Positions 35,435-47,831 of a DNA stretch of 64,000 nucleotides are shown here, piece after piece. Position 1 is the stretch's first letter, and each line of letters starts with the position of its first letter. This DNA comes from Hydractinia symbiolongicarpus (Eukaryota; Cnidaria; Hydrozoa; Anthoathecata; Hydractiniidae): the NCBI RefSeq assembly GCF_029227915.1, contig NC_079884.1, forward strand, positions 24,924,001-24,988,000, in the 5' to 3' direction. Position numbers and translations under genes: made by a program. The notes under the pieces were generated by a model. That model was not told where the DNA came from. It did not search any database and saw nothing but the letters and a program-made list of their open reading frames with translations.

Positions 35435-36802
35435 AGATTCTACCATCGTTATATGTTTTGTATTGGAAACAATATTTTTCTCTATAAGCTCTTTGGTATC
35501 TTCTAAACTGTGACTTTTTTTGTGTTATTTACTGAATATTTCAAAAGTAGATCCTAGTCATTTCATATTACATTATTTGTGAAGGGATAGCCAACCCTAA
35601 AATTTGCTGGTACGCTGTTGGCGCACTGAAATAAGTTAGACAAGTCCTTAGTGCTATTAACTCTTCTGATCGCTTATCTCCGTCCGTCCTAAAGCTGTGT
35701 AAACATGTGCAAATAATAACTAGTGATAATAAAATAAAATAAATAACTAATAATAACTAGTTTTTTTAGGATTGAATAAAAGGTTGAAGAGGAATAACAA
35801 AGAGTTACAAAACATAACAAAGTGACTATAATAAGCATCCTAAGGCAAAATTCATTCTTATTCGGGTTACTTAGCATTAAATCGCACCGGCAACACAAGC
35901 TAATATGCGAAGTAGTTGCAGGATATGTTATATTAGATTTATATTAGATTCAGGCATTTTGAATATGTTAAGGTTTCGAATATAATTAGGGTTAGGTTAT
36001 TTGGGCCAAACTCTTAAAACGTGTTTATTGTTGCTGACATCAGCATGGTTATTTTTCACGAATTGCAGGCCTTCGTTAGCCCCGAAGTGGATTTGTTAGT
36101 TGTGCAGGCAAGCCAGAGAATGGGACTAGGGAATTTTAAACGCTGTTTACCTGACCTGCGTATGTGCAAAAGTAGAGGCTATGCAGGCTGCTGTTGTTAT
36201 ATTTGAAAAATGAGGAAAAACTGCACTTGTCTAAAGTATTTTGGTGCAAGATTGTGGTTTACAAGATAAAGGTAGTTGTTTACGAGGAATGTGACTGCCT
36301 TTGGTTTACGAGAAGTGGTTTACGGCAACTTTCTGCAAACAAAAATTTCAGAAGCAACAACAACAACAAAAACAATCACGTATATATATTAACTTTATTA
36401 AAACTAACAAAAACTTCCGTAACATAAAAATAGTAAACTATAGATTGTCGCAAATATAAAGAACACCGTAACACAAACCTACACAACATAACTAGAAATA
36501 GGGAAGATAAATTGTTCCTCCTAGTTGGATGTTGTAGGCATCCTTAAAAAATTGTATTTTTCGCCGTTGTTAATCTTCGCGTGTTCAGGAGTTCCGCGCA
36601 AAACATTTTGCGCGAAATTTATTAGTCCATAAATATGGTTCCGAAATTTACATAAAATAATTTTCAATTGATAAGTGTGGTTGGGTAAAAGTAAATACAA
36701 GTACCTTCCCGACAACCAATGAACTAAGAAGAAGAGGCATAAATGAACTTTCGCATTAATCGTGGGAGCAAAGAAAAAGGTTAAAAGCTTCTGCCCATCC
36801 TT

Positions 36803-36808
36803 TTTATT
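36803..36808 (-). terminator. Possible polyadenylation signal of the SIX6OS1-like gene
   Basis: TTTATT on the plus strand reads AATAAA on the coding strand, about 63 bases after the stop codon. A second AATAAA lies at 36394-36399. The spacing is plausible for a short 3' UTR. Confidence 0.45.
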
Positions 36809-36870
36809 AACAACCAAATAAATAGTGTTTTCTTAACAATTCGGGTTCTTTTACATGACTATATCATATC

Positions 36871-39800
36871 TCAAAACGAAAAGGCGAAGTTTGTTGCGCC
36901 ATCTGGCGGACTACTTACGTTTCCAAACGAAAAGTTAAAAGTATCGTTTTTGCTTGGTTCGGCGTTGCTCGTTGAGGCGAGGTTAAAACCACTCATAGGC
37001 GAAGGAGTATTGTTTGTACTTGTGGTGAAATTAAACACTTGGTTGGTTGCTTCCGTGGATGACGGTACTTGAAATGCATTAAAATTGGAGGGACTACTGA
37101 AATTGAATGGTGATGCGTCAGTAGAATCAGCAAACTCCATGCTTGAACCAAAATTAAAATTCGTCCCCGCTGGTGAATCTGTGTTACCAGAAAGATTAAA
37201 ATTAAATTCGACAGGACTTTGTTGGGTTGCAAAGGATTCAGGAAAATCAAAGCTACTTTTAGGTGTGTTTTGTTTGGTTGAATTATTTGCTGAGGTCTTT
37301 TGATTGGTGGAAAAGTTTGTTGAGGCGGAATATTGCGCATCTGTGGCCATACTTGAAGAAGCGACTGAAGATGGCTGTGCAAAAGGAATGTTTTGTGAGG
37401 ATTGCGGTTCTTCTAGTAACAAAAAGAATGCAACAATGCTAGCTTAGAACAAAACAAAGCAATCAGTAAATTGAAAGCAAAGTTATCGCCACATCTGGCA
37501 ATCGTACATACGCAACGCAGAACTAAAAGGTTGTAAAGGATACTTATCACTTACGTTCAGCTGCGATAGATGAATCATCGTGATCAGTGTGGGCCTACAT
37601 AAAACAGAAGTTGGATTTATGATAATGGTCAAAATAATAACTCCTGATTATTTCGGAAGCAGCGGAGTTTCTTTGTCTTAAACTTTGCTTATCTCGAACA
37701 TACTCCAATCTTGAACAAATAAGTGGGCTCCTTCTCCGCATTTCTCTCACTGCATTTTCTGTCTCGAACTCTTTATACGTCGACTTAATAGGACTAATTT
37801 TGACAGGCACTTATTTTTGCGGATTTTGACTAAATTCGCAAAATTAAGAACCGGCGAAAATTAACACTTGCAAAAATCACTAAAATCCATGATTTGGTGG
37901 AAAATCCCACTTTGATTTCTTTCCAAATGATTAACGTTTACCTCTGGTGTCTGTGAACTTCCACTATTCTCACGCGGGAACTCCATGAACTGGTTAGCAC
38001 TACTAAAAGACTGTGCAAAATCATCTTCCATCCCATCATTGGATACACTCTAAATAAACGCATTTTTGTTTAAATACAACATTTATTTAACACTGGATAG
38101 TTTTAATCGTCTCTTAGGGTGGAGCTTATTCAAAAGGGACCAAAAAAGACAAATCAATACATGTTATTTTTTATAAGAAACCAAGATAACACTCGGTTTC
38201 CTATAAACGGGTTTTTTTATTGAAAAAACAAGCAATGTGTTACTTAAACGTTTGCAGCAAAGAGGATGGTACGCTCAATGGTAAGGACAGTAACTGCAGA
38301 AAAATCTATTTTACTAATAGAGAGACAGTTAAAGCTTGAAGAGAAAAAAATTGTTACCAATAGTGCTACTTAAATAAGTGTTCATAAGCAAACCTGAAGG
38401 AGCGCTGATGTGAGGAAGGTAGCATTTTATTTACTGAGCATGAAAGGGCGTTACGTTGAGAAGGGGTGTTAAATTGAGGGGTTTAAACCGAGGTGCTAAT
38501 TTAGAGAAATATGTAAGCTGAACTTAAGAAACTTTGAAATTATACCTCTTGAACATCATGTTGAAACATTGGTCGGCCAACCCTCATGTACGCATCTGAA
38601 GGTGACTGCTTTAGCAATTTCAAATGCTCGGCATGCTGGCTAGGACTGAAGTTGAATTTTGACGCAGGTGTTGAAGCTCTTGATTGCACATCTGGAGATA
38701 GAAATCTATTTGAATTATTATTAAAACATAGAAAGAGGAGGAAAGTGAAATAAGCTGATATTAATACTGGTGACTGTCAAGGGTTTGTTTTCAAAGAAAT
38801 CGACTGCTGTCGTGAAACGAAGAGATTTACATATCCATGAAACCATGAATATTAAAAAAAATATTAATTTTTTTTTAAATAAATACTGTCATACTGTCAT
38901 CTATCTCCATGCCCAATTCCTGGTTAAGAAATTCTTTTGAAGTTTGTTCCAACGGTACAGTATACGTCCCTTCCATGTTGCTCTCTTCTAATGTTCCTTT
39001 GTTGGTAAACGCATCTCCGTCCCGATGGACAATGATGTTTGCCAGATTAGTCTTCACAGCAGGCTGTTGTGGCACATTTATTCTGAAATGCAAAAAATGA
39101 GTGCATCTTTTCAAATTTATCTTATAAATCTCAATTTAAAAGTTATAACTAACTGGAATATTTTCCTCCTTTTTGGATAAAATAATACCGCCTTTCGTTT
39201 ATCTGTCGTTAGTTACTAACAGGCACATATTTCTTAAATCTAAAATTCAATTATACAGAAGACAAATATCACAGAAACAAAATTTTAGAAATCTGTTTGA
39301 AATGGCAAGCCTGTGCTAAAGTTTATTCATTAAAAGTGTCTTTCTCAAACTTTTAAAGTGTCCAAAGATTTGGAAAGTGGTGTTTCTGTTCACTTCAATC
39401 AATATTGATTGATTCTAAAACCTAAATACTGACTGAAACTGACAGTGAACACCAGAGAGAATGCACGTATTAAGACAAAATCAACAATGCTTGACAGCTG
39501 TCTTTTTCTTATAAAAATACGACTACCACATTATTACCACGTAGGCTAATTTAATCACAGAAGAGAATAGGTATTCATACAGGCAAATCATCAATACCTT
39601 GGTAATTTGGGGATGCTAGCTTTCGAATCTGGCTTGAATGCAGCAGTGCATCTCGAAAGAAAGTTTCCAAATTTTGGTAGTTGAGGCATTTTAGGTAGTT
39701 GAAGATGTTTGGAGGTTTTCATTTTTGAAACGGTAAATTTTGGCATTGGTAGTTTGGTTGTAGATGAAAGAGACAGTGGATTTGGTGGAATATCTTTGAT

Positions 39801-42800
39801 TTCGACATTAGCGTTCTCTTGTTTTGTTGATTCTTGTTTACTACTTTCTTGATGCTCTATAATTAAATCATCATAAACATTTTAATTTGATAAACAAAAA
39901 TCATGTAAAAAATACTTATATTGGGAAAGCACATTCAATAATGGTTGATTAAAATATCACATATTTGAAAGGTGATCCAAGTTAAGACTAAATTTTTAAA
40001 AATACAAAAGATCCAAGAGAGATTCTATGTTTAGATCATCATTTGAAATGCAAACATATCTAGTTAAGTAACAACAATTTTGCAATGCTTTTAAGACTGA
40101 TTTCCCACACAATATTAAAGTTCAGACATGTTTAATTTTACCATATTGCGCTCAAATAGATAATGTCAACCTTCAGAAGAAATCTGGGAAAACATAATGC
40201 AATAAAAGATACTGACTTTTATTTTCATTTTCAATTTTCTTTTTTATTTCATCATATTCTTTCTTTTTCTCACCATACTTCATAACAGTCTCCTGCCTCT
40301 TGCATTCCAGCTGTGGCAGTTTTTCAAACAGAGTTTTTGTGTTAATTTTTAATTCAGCGCTGTGTTAAAGTTAAGGCAAAGTATAGATTAAATGTAAAAG
40401 ATTTAACCCCTTTTTAGTCAGGACTTTTACTTAGAAAACACACACTATAGGCATGAAATAACTGGTAAATATAGCTATTGTATTACTCATTATTATTTTT
40501 GAATTCAAAGAATTAACAGAATTAAAGTCAACCATGTTGATGATGTTTACGAAAAGATACAGCTTTATAATCGACGCAATAGCTTCTTTCTTTTCTTGCT
40601 GCATAATTGCTGTAAAAATTAAAAGAAATTCTTTAACAACCAGCTTACCTAACAACCAACACCTATTTCCAATGTTCGATTGAAAATATTCTCACATCAC
40701 ATTGTGTCTTTATCATACTTAATTGGCATTTTAGACTAAAAGAGTTCTTCCTGAAATACATCCTATTGACAGAGTTATTTCAGCTTAGTCCTAAGGGTTA
40801 TGATTATGTAAGGCTAAAATGGCATGTAAGTAATGTTACCGATACCCTATCTATAACTTCCATGTGGTTACAATAGTCTTCTATCAGTTCTAGTTTTTGC
40901 CTGTTAACTGTGGTAATTGCTACCTCTCCTATTAGACACCTACCTCTGAAAAATCACATATCTGAAGTATCTAAGTATCTAAGGTTGACCAAGCTGTTTT
41001 AATATAAGAAACAAACAGAGTACATGTAAAATTTCCTGCGGTCAAAATTTGAAAAGACTTAAGAACATAGGACTTACAATGATTCCTATAAGAGGTTTTG
41101 GTAAGAACCATATAGGAACCCATCGTCAATATTTTACGAAACCCTAACACCAAAAATGATTTTTTTATGTGGAAGATAAAAAAATCGTTTAACCAGTCCT
41201 GAATCTTGTAAACAGGAACAAATTCCCAAAGGAACAAAAGATAAGCAACATTTCATTTTTTATAACATATCAAAATGTAATTTTTCATGTTCTCTTTAGC
41301 AACATTTAAAGTGAGGTGATATTTAAGGTTGGTTAACTCGACCTATATTATGAAAACAACACTATCCTTAGGTACATTCACAAGAAACAACGTAACTACT
41401 GCACCTTTATCATGTCCAAATTGTGCCAGGGCCACTTCTAACTCTTTCTTTCTAGCCTCTATGTCTTTTACTAAAATAAGTATGACATTACGAAGGTGTA
41501 ATGTAAATGCAAGCAACAGTCAATCACATCAGCTTTTCGACAAATATGGTCTTAATTTTTTCTGGGTATTTTAAATTCACCTGAACTCTTGACTCTACAA
41601 ACTTGATTTAAGAAAACATGATTTAAACAATTCGATAAGACCAACAATAAGATCAAGTAAGCAAGACAAAAGATATAAAAAAGACATCACAAGTATGTGA
41701 ATTTAGCTTGCTGGACAACCTGTTATCATATACACAGTGGTAAACCACTCCTTGTCTTTTTCAAAAGCTGATATGAAAGATTCATTAACAGTGTGTATTA
41801 CCTTGAGCATCAAGATTTGCAGCATCAAGTTTAAGTTTACGAATTTCTTTTGCTTTAGGGTGTTTCTCATACTCTGCTTCATATCTCAACCATTTCTCTG
41901 AATAGCCTTCTAATATCCTTTCATGTTCTTCCCTAACACAATCATAACTGCAAATTACTTTGCTATGCTACATAATAAGAACATCAAAACACAAATTAGT
42001 TTTAGATAACAGCACTGGTGCAATAGAATTGTGATAACATTTGAAAAATATTGTTGGTTCATCTAGAGCAAAAAAAATCCAACTCAGACCAACTGTGAAT
42101 GTTTCTTCACATGTATAGACACTTCCCTAAAAAGGGGATGTAAATTTAATTTATGCTAAACTCAAAGGCTGCAACACTATAAGTAATGCTATATGAGTCT
42201 ACTGTTGGTATCAAAATGTATCTCATGTGACTGCTAAATTCTTTTTACTTGCAACACATGTTTTACTCTGCTTCAATATACTGTTATTGTTTATTTAGCA
42301 AGCTTAAAAATATTATTTTAAAATTTTGACCTAATAAAAGAAAAAGTGCATTATCAGAATATAATTCTTTTTAGACATTCTTCTTTACTTTTCAATTCAG
42401 CATATTATTGATGACGCACATTGGGTGCAACAAATGTTATTTTGATACAGTGTGATAACATAACTCAAGTTAGAAACAGCGTGTGTCAAATTTTTACTAA
42501 TTTTAGGTGTTAATCTAGCACATAAATATTTTCATTCAAGATTGTTTGGCTCAAACAATGTGTATTTATTATTAGGGAAAATTTTTAGATGGTTCCTTTT
42601 ACTGACAAGCACAACAAGTGCCCAATTAGAATATAATTAACTGCCCCAGAGGCTTCTTTTTATTTTAGATATTAAATTATTGTAACGTTGCGTATGCTGA
42701 TGGAGGCTCAGATGATACTCATTTCATATAATTAAAATCGTTGAAATACTTGTACTTAATTTGTTGCACCCTGGCCAATTACAATAGTTTTTCCACAACA

Positions 42801-44336
42801 AATTATACACAAAATAAAGAAATGAAGAATTCACAAACCTTTCTTTTTTTGTTTCGTCATACTTTAGTTTTAAAGTATTTTTTAAATCTTCAAGATGTCT
42901 CTGCTGTAATGTTGTTGCATTCTTTAGGCTTGTAAAAAAGGATTTAATAAATATCAGGCTCAAAACCAGAAATGGTAGTTATAAATAATGACAGGTGAAT
43001 ATATCCACTGGCTTAAACAACTAGCTCTAGTAAATCCGAGAAAAACTGATCTCAGTTAAAAAATTCCCCTAAAAATAATTGCATTATTGCAGCAATGTTG
43101 TTTATTAAATAATGTCCGAAGGGGAGTGGTTTGTTAATGGCTTTTGGTTGTGACTGAAATGACTAGCAATCGTGTCGTTTTAGATAAAATTCATCAAACT
43201 TTACACAAAATGATGTTTTCAGCTCACCAACAACAATCATACCTTTCTGCTATATCTTTGTTTTGCTTGAACTGCTCATGGAGACTTTTAGTTAACTCAC
43301 TCCCTTTTTGAATTTCTTCTTCTAATTTCTCATTATCAGTTGTTTTTGTACGTATATCTTTTTGAATCCCTACAAGATAATTGGACATTTATTTTCAAGG
43401 GTGACCAGCTAATGTTAATAAAATAAGGTTGCTTATTCTGAAAGTTGGCAATCTGTTTTGATGTGAAAAATTTTATTGGAATGCTAGTATGTTGTTATGT
43501 TCGGGAGGCTTATGAAAAAAACATAGCATCTCTTGCCACTGTGAATTCTAGTGTTTTTTCATTTACCTCATTCACAACAGTATGAGGAACACAGCTCGTT
43601 TTGGACAAAAGACTTCTTATTGATAAAAAATTAATTATAGACTGTGTTTCAAGTTTAAAGTATCACAGGTAAGCTCAAGAAAGCACTAAAACCAACTTCC
43701 TTAAGTCAGAGGTCTTTTTTTGGCCGTACATAGCTCCTACACAAAATTTTATATTAAACCAATATGCAGACTTCATGTTATTAAGTCGTGATGGGAAGGG
43801 TTCCATTTTACAAAAAAGTTTCATGTTAATTCACTTGCTTATCCTTACATTAAAAAAAATTGAAAATATTAAAATTTTCTATTTAAATCTGAAATCATAA
43901 TTTAATGCAGCATAATTAAATCAAAAAATCTTTAAATGTGAAATCTTGAAAAAACAAAACAGCTTAAAAGATTTGTTTAACAACTGTTTAAGCTCTACAA
44001 CAACTTATACATCATTTTTCACTTTCCTTTTAAACACTTATTCAATACTTTAATACGACAAATAACAGAGAAAAGGGAAAGTCAAATGCAATAATAAATG
44101 TCATAAAAAAATTGGCCAACCGTCTATAGCTTCAATTTCATCTTTTATTTGTCTGACCAAATTCTCATTTTCAAACTCTAAAAACAAACAAAATGCTAGT
44201 TAATATGAGAATTTAAATTACATACGTTCATAAGAGAAATATTTACTGATACATTTTTTTTTGTTTTGTAACAGAAATTTTTTCTAAACGTTGATGACTT
44301 ACCAAGGTCTTTGATTACTTTTTCCAGACCAGACAT
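36871..44336 (-). CDS. Coiled-coil protein, proposed SIX6OS1 (C14orf39) homologue of the synaptonemal-complex central element
   Basis: Exons from 5' to 3': 44303-44353 (ATG at 44336), 44121-44177, 43243-43369, 42839-42928, 41802-41947, 41405-41470, 40551-40609, 40217-40310, 39598-39856, 38895-39082, 38546-38691, 37942-38049, 37555-37594, 36871-37412. Lengths sum to exactly 652 codons (651 aa; human SIX6OS1 is 587). The N-terminal ~220 residues are charged helical coiled coil starting MSGLEKVIKDLE. The stretch WLRYEAEYEKHPKAKEIRK resembles the human LKQYQLKYSETPFSREYYEK region. The middle is Lys/Pro-rich (LPKMPQLPKFGNF). The C-terminus is disordered and full of Phe-x-Phe motifs (FNFSSPSNFNAF, FNFSFGNV) and ends FAFSF, as human SIX6OS1 ends in similar F-rich motifs (FSFPFSFG...FTFF). 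The eighth exon could use an alternative acceptor (to 40359). The gene model is strong; the identification is moderate. The FxF tail alone could suggest another coiled-coil protein. Confidence 0.75.
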
Positions 44337-45304
44337 ATTGAGATCAAACTTGACTGAAAACAGCTTATCCACTATAATTAATTGGAATGGGTCTACTGGT
44401 TACAACAATAGAGAAATAAGAATAATTGCCAGCCTGGTTAGAACTTTTGTATTATTATAAAAACAGGTACTGTAGCTAATATTAGCTATTTCATAATGGT
44501 GATTGAAAAACAGCTTATTCACTATAATCAATACGCTATTTGCGTGTATCCACCCCTTTCCAAACACCCTGGTTGATGAATTATCCAAAAACCTTTAAAA
44601 CTCAAATGGCAGATCATTTCCATTGTTCTTCTGCCTAGCTGAGTGAACTTTTTCATAGACTTATTGACTAGCTATGTATATTCGAAAACATTTAAGTTAA
44701 AAGTAACAAGTGCACTTGAAAAATAACCACACAGAAAAGCAAAAAAGAAACGACGAAAAAGAAAATCGATTATCTTTACATGGCGTCCCACATCCAGCAT
44801 GTGGTTCCCGCGTGTTTTTTGGAAGTTGTTTATATTTGCTGCCATGGAGGATCGGAGCGAATGAGATTAAATAGACGGCTTGCTGTAAACGCTAAACGCG
44901 TCCTTCGCGGCGTCCAGAAATAACTTTAGTTTTGTTTTTACAAAAAGTAGTATGAAATAACCAATAATTAAATCGGAGTGCATTTGTTTTATACGAATTC
45001 TTATTTTAAATTTATTTTAATCACCTTTAATAAATTAAACTAGAGAATTTTATTATGAAGTTGTCTGATTTGCTCAATATTAGGGCGGGAAAGATTTGAA
45101 TTTCTTTTCGACGGTAAAAAATACTCGATTCCAAGTCGAAAGCGGTCAGTCGTAGGTAAGTTTTTTCGGTCCTACTTCAGTCATGTTTGCATAAAATGCT
45201 ATCTACCTAACTAGTCGAATAAATTTAAATTTGATAGATGCAGAAGGAAAATTTATTAATTATTCAGGTTTCTATGCTACTCTTAGCTCACTATCTCAGT
45301 TATA

Positions 45305-46522
45305 CCTTATCGGACAAAACAAAGTCGGACAAAAGTGACTAGCTAGTTTTTTGAAAGTGAATAAGATTATGTCTGACTAATAATTTTGTCCAAAGTCTTC
45401 TGAGAGCTGTCGAGCTTTAAAATTCTATATTTACTTCTAAAACCAATGACAAAAAGGAGGGAAGAAGTATAGCTACAGAAAATAAACAACATAACAGCGA
45501 TATCGAAATAATTTCTTATCTATTACAGTAATCCTTGGAAAAATCCACCACTAATAAAAATGAAAAAGAAGGGTCATTTAGATTTTGATGACGTCAGCAA
45601 CCCATCCACCAAAAAAATTTATATAGAACTTGTTTTCACATTGCCTCTATTGTGTGTAGAACGCTGATCAAGATAAATGTACAGCTAGGATCATATGTTT
45701 TCGACGAACGCCTGACGAGATAAGGGTTTTAAATTTTTTAGAAATTTGTATACCCGTTGCCTTTATTATATGGATCTTGAAACGCTGATCAAGAAAATTA
45801 TATATAGAATCATGTACTTTTTTACATCTTTTATGGAAATATTGGGTTTAAATGGTTTTTGATGATGTCAACCCATTCATTCCAAAACGGATTCGGGGAC
45901 CCATGTTTGGAAAACTTACCCAAAATTGGTCTTAGATAGTCCCTAGTTTACCCACGCGTTGAAAAATGACCGAGGTCACCACCTCGTTTCCAACCTCAAA
46001 GTTTTAAGTGCACTGTAATAGCTTCATTAATTTGAATAGTAGTATTAAATAGTAATGTTGACATTGCGCCGTAACGTCAGATAATTTAACATTTGAGACA
46101 ATTTTTTCAGCTATATCAAAGGAAAATATCCATTTTGCTTGTCACAGACACACACACACCATCTCTGTATTATTATAGAGATACATGTATATCTACTACA
46201 ATAATACATATACAAAATATAGAGTAAAGACCATGAGTAATTTTATGTCCTTAAGGGATTTTCTACTCTTTCGAAAACATTTTCTTCAAGACCTTCAACC
46301 ATGATATCTTTTTTGTTTTGCATGTGATTATACAAATTTTGGATCCAACCAGCGTGTAAATATTTCAAATCAGAAAGTTTGGAGAAGATTTTAATATCTG
46401 CCTTGATCTGAAAACCAATCATTATACTGGTTTTGAATAAAATTTATTCTTAAAATTATGTAGTCTGAGGGATTTCAAACTTCAAAAAAGAACAAAATTA
46501 TTAGTTGGACAAAAGTGACTAA
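45305..46522. mobile_element. TTATCGGAC-family element, longer copy (copy 2)
   Basis: 45305-45530 aligns with the reverse complement of the right part of the intronic element at 5260-5717 (CCTTATCGGACAAAACAAAG, then GAGAGCTGTYGAGCT and CTAAAACCRATGACRAAAA). 46430-46522 aligns with its other end (TTATTCTTAAAATTATRTAGT...GACAAAATTAT). Between them lie about 900 bases absent from copy 1, either an insertion or the fuller element. That interior contains a repeated AACGCTGATCAAGA module (near 45660 and 45781) and no clear ORF. Confidence 0.55.
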
Positions 46523-47153
46523 TACAACATGTTTAAACATATGTATTTGTTAAATTTAAGAACGAAGCTTTTCGTAAATATAATTACATCAGGTATACCT
46601 TCGGCTAATGAAAAGGAAACGCAATGTATAAAATGTTGGTTAAAAATACTTTTTAAATTTTTTAAAAAGCTCTGTTCGTTCTCAGGATATTCACATTTAA
46701 AGAATTTCAGATTTAATTATGCTGCATGAATTATGATGTTATAATTAAGTAATTTTGACAATTTCTGTCATCAGTAATTTTAGACCTGTTAAGAGATGTG
46801 CATTCAAACTTTATTAGTGCATAGATATTATAAAGGTAAATTGATTAACATATATTTTTTTTGCCAAATGACACTTGTTTGCTCGTTCCAAAAATTTTTT
46901 GGCTATGCTTTAGGATTATGCTCTTACCATAATAACTTTTAATTAAGTTTTTCCAATCTCATCCGAATAATACAATTAAGTTTTTCAGACTGTAGTTAAG
47001 CTTAAAGTCATAAAACACAATATTTGTTTTCTGCTATTTGGGCATGCTAAAAATGTATAATGTAACTTTTCTTTTATTCTCTAACTCTTTTCTTCCCTAG
47101 CTTGGCTGCTGATAGCATATTTGATTTTCTAGTTTTTTCATCAGAAATAATGG

Positions 47154-47501
47154 TAGATAGATAGATGTGCATATTTTACATGGCTAGCCTCACAAATATC
47201 GAGGGATATACCCTGTCTATTATTTCCAGGAGGGGCCATGGCGTAGATGGAGAGTCCTAGAGTATTTAATGCTCATTTTGAGCTACACAGACCCAATTAG
47301 AGCCCGCGCTCTACTAGACAACTCCCGGCAACATCCAACGGCCCACACAGTGTGCCATCTTCCCAATTTCCCTCACATGGCTTGGGTTAACCGGGGCTAT
47401 GGTAACATTCACTCGCCCATGTTGAATCGCCGTCAAGAGGAATCGAACCCCGGTCTCCCGCACAACGTACAAGAGCTATAACCACTAATCTACGGCGCCA
47501 C
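47154..47501 (-). mobile_element. tRNA-derived SINE, copy 2
   Basis: On the minus strand the element starts near 47501 with GGCGCCGTAGATTAGTGG (A box), then GGTTCGATTCC (B box), the shared body and a TCTA-repeat tail near 47154-47167. It aligns end to end with the copy at 21992-22332. This copy's tRNA part is better preserved (5 of 7 acceptor-stem pairs plausible). It lies just upstream of the HORMAD start codon in the opposite orientation. Confidence 0.88.
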
Positions 47502-47831
47502 AAATGGTAAAGCATAAATTTTATTTACTAGTGTATATGGTGTTTTGAGGTTACAAATCCTCTTGATAAGCACATATAGCAATATAAAAAGTAATTCTCT
47601 GTTTAAATGTCTTTTTCGAATAACTGCTTTTTCATTTAATATAAAAAATTGAGGACAACATGTGCCAAAATTGATACTATTTTTAGTATTTATCAATGGC
47701 CTATAAAATGGCCTATCCCTCGAAATTTGACTTGACTTTTAATATTCTTTTTCTGCATACGCAGTTTTTTTTTAGATTTGCATAATTAAAAACATTCCAA
47801 TTGAAATTTAACATTCTCTGTTTTTATTACA

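Larger units (their letters stand above)
29908..36870. other. Gene-poor region between the TNF-receptor and SIX6OS1-like genes
   Basis: About 7 kb without recognisable genes; the flanking genes converge on it, so it contains both 3' ends. It holds a hairpin MITE (32301-32429), a diverged relative (33419-33493), an inverted-repeat element (34077-34293), a 40-bp duplication (35355-35434) and a TA run near 31337-31350. Short ORFs here have no splice context or family resemblance. Confidence 0.55.
44354..47831. other. Intergenic region between divergent SIX6OS1-like and HORMAD genes
   Basis: This region should contain the 5' non-coding exon(s) and promoters of both genes. The slightly less AT-rich stretch at 44780-44930 is the likeliest start region for the minus-strand gene (inference). 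The right side is largely transposon-derived: a rearranged TTATCGGAC-family element (45305-46522) and a SINE (47154-47501) ending about 330 bases before the HORMAD start codon. No further gene was recognised. Confidence 0.55.

Noticed and set aside
36993-37382. Alternative 129-residue minus-strand ORF
   Set aside because: It is a shifted-frame shadow of the last SIX6OS1-like exon. The frame with the FxF motifs joins the upstream exons in phase.
40311-40359. Longer version of the eighth SIX6OS1-like exon (acceptor at 40360-40361)
   Set aside because: It is open in frame, but the preceding exon (40551-40609) ends in phase 0, which fits only the acceptor giving 40217-40310. It remains possible if exon 40551-40609 is not real.
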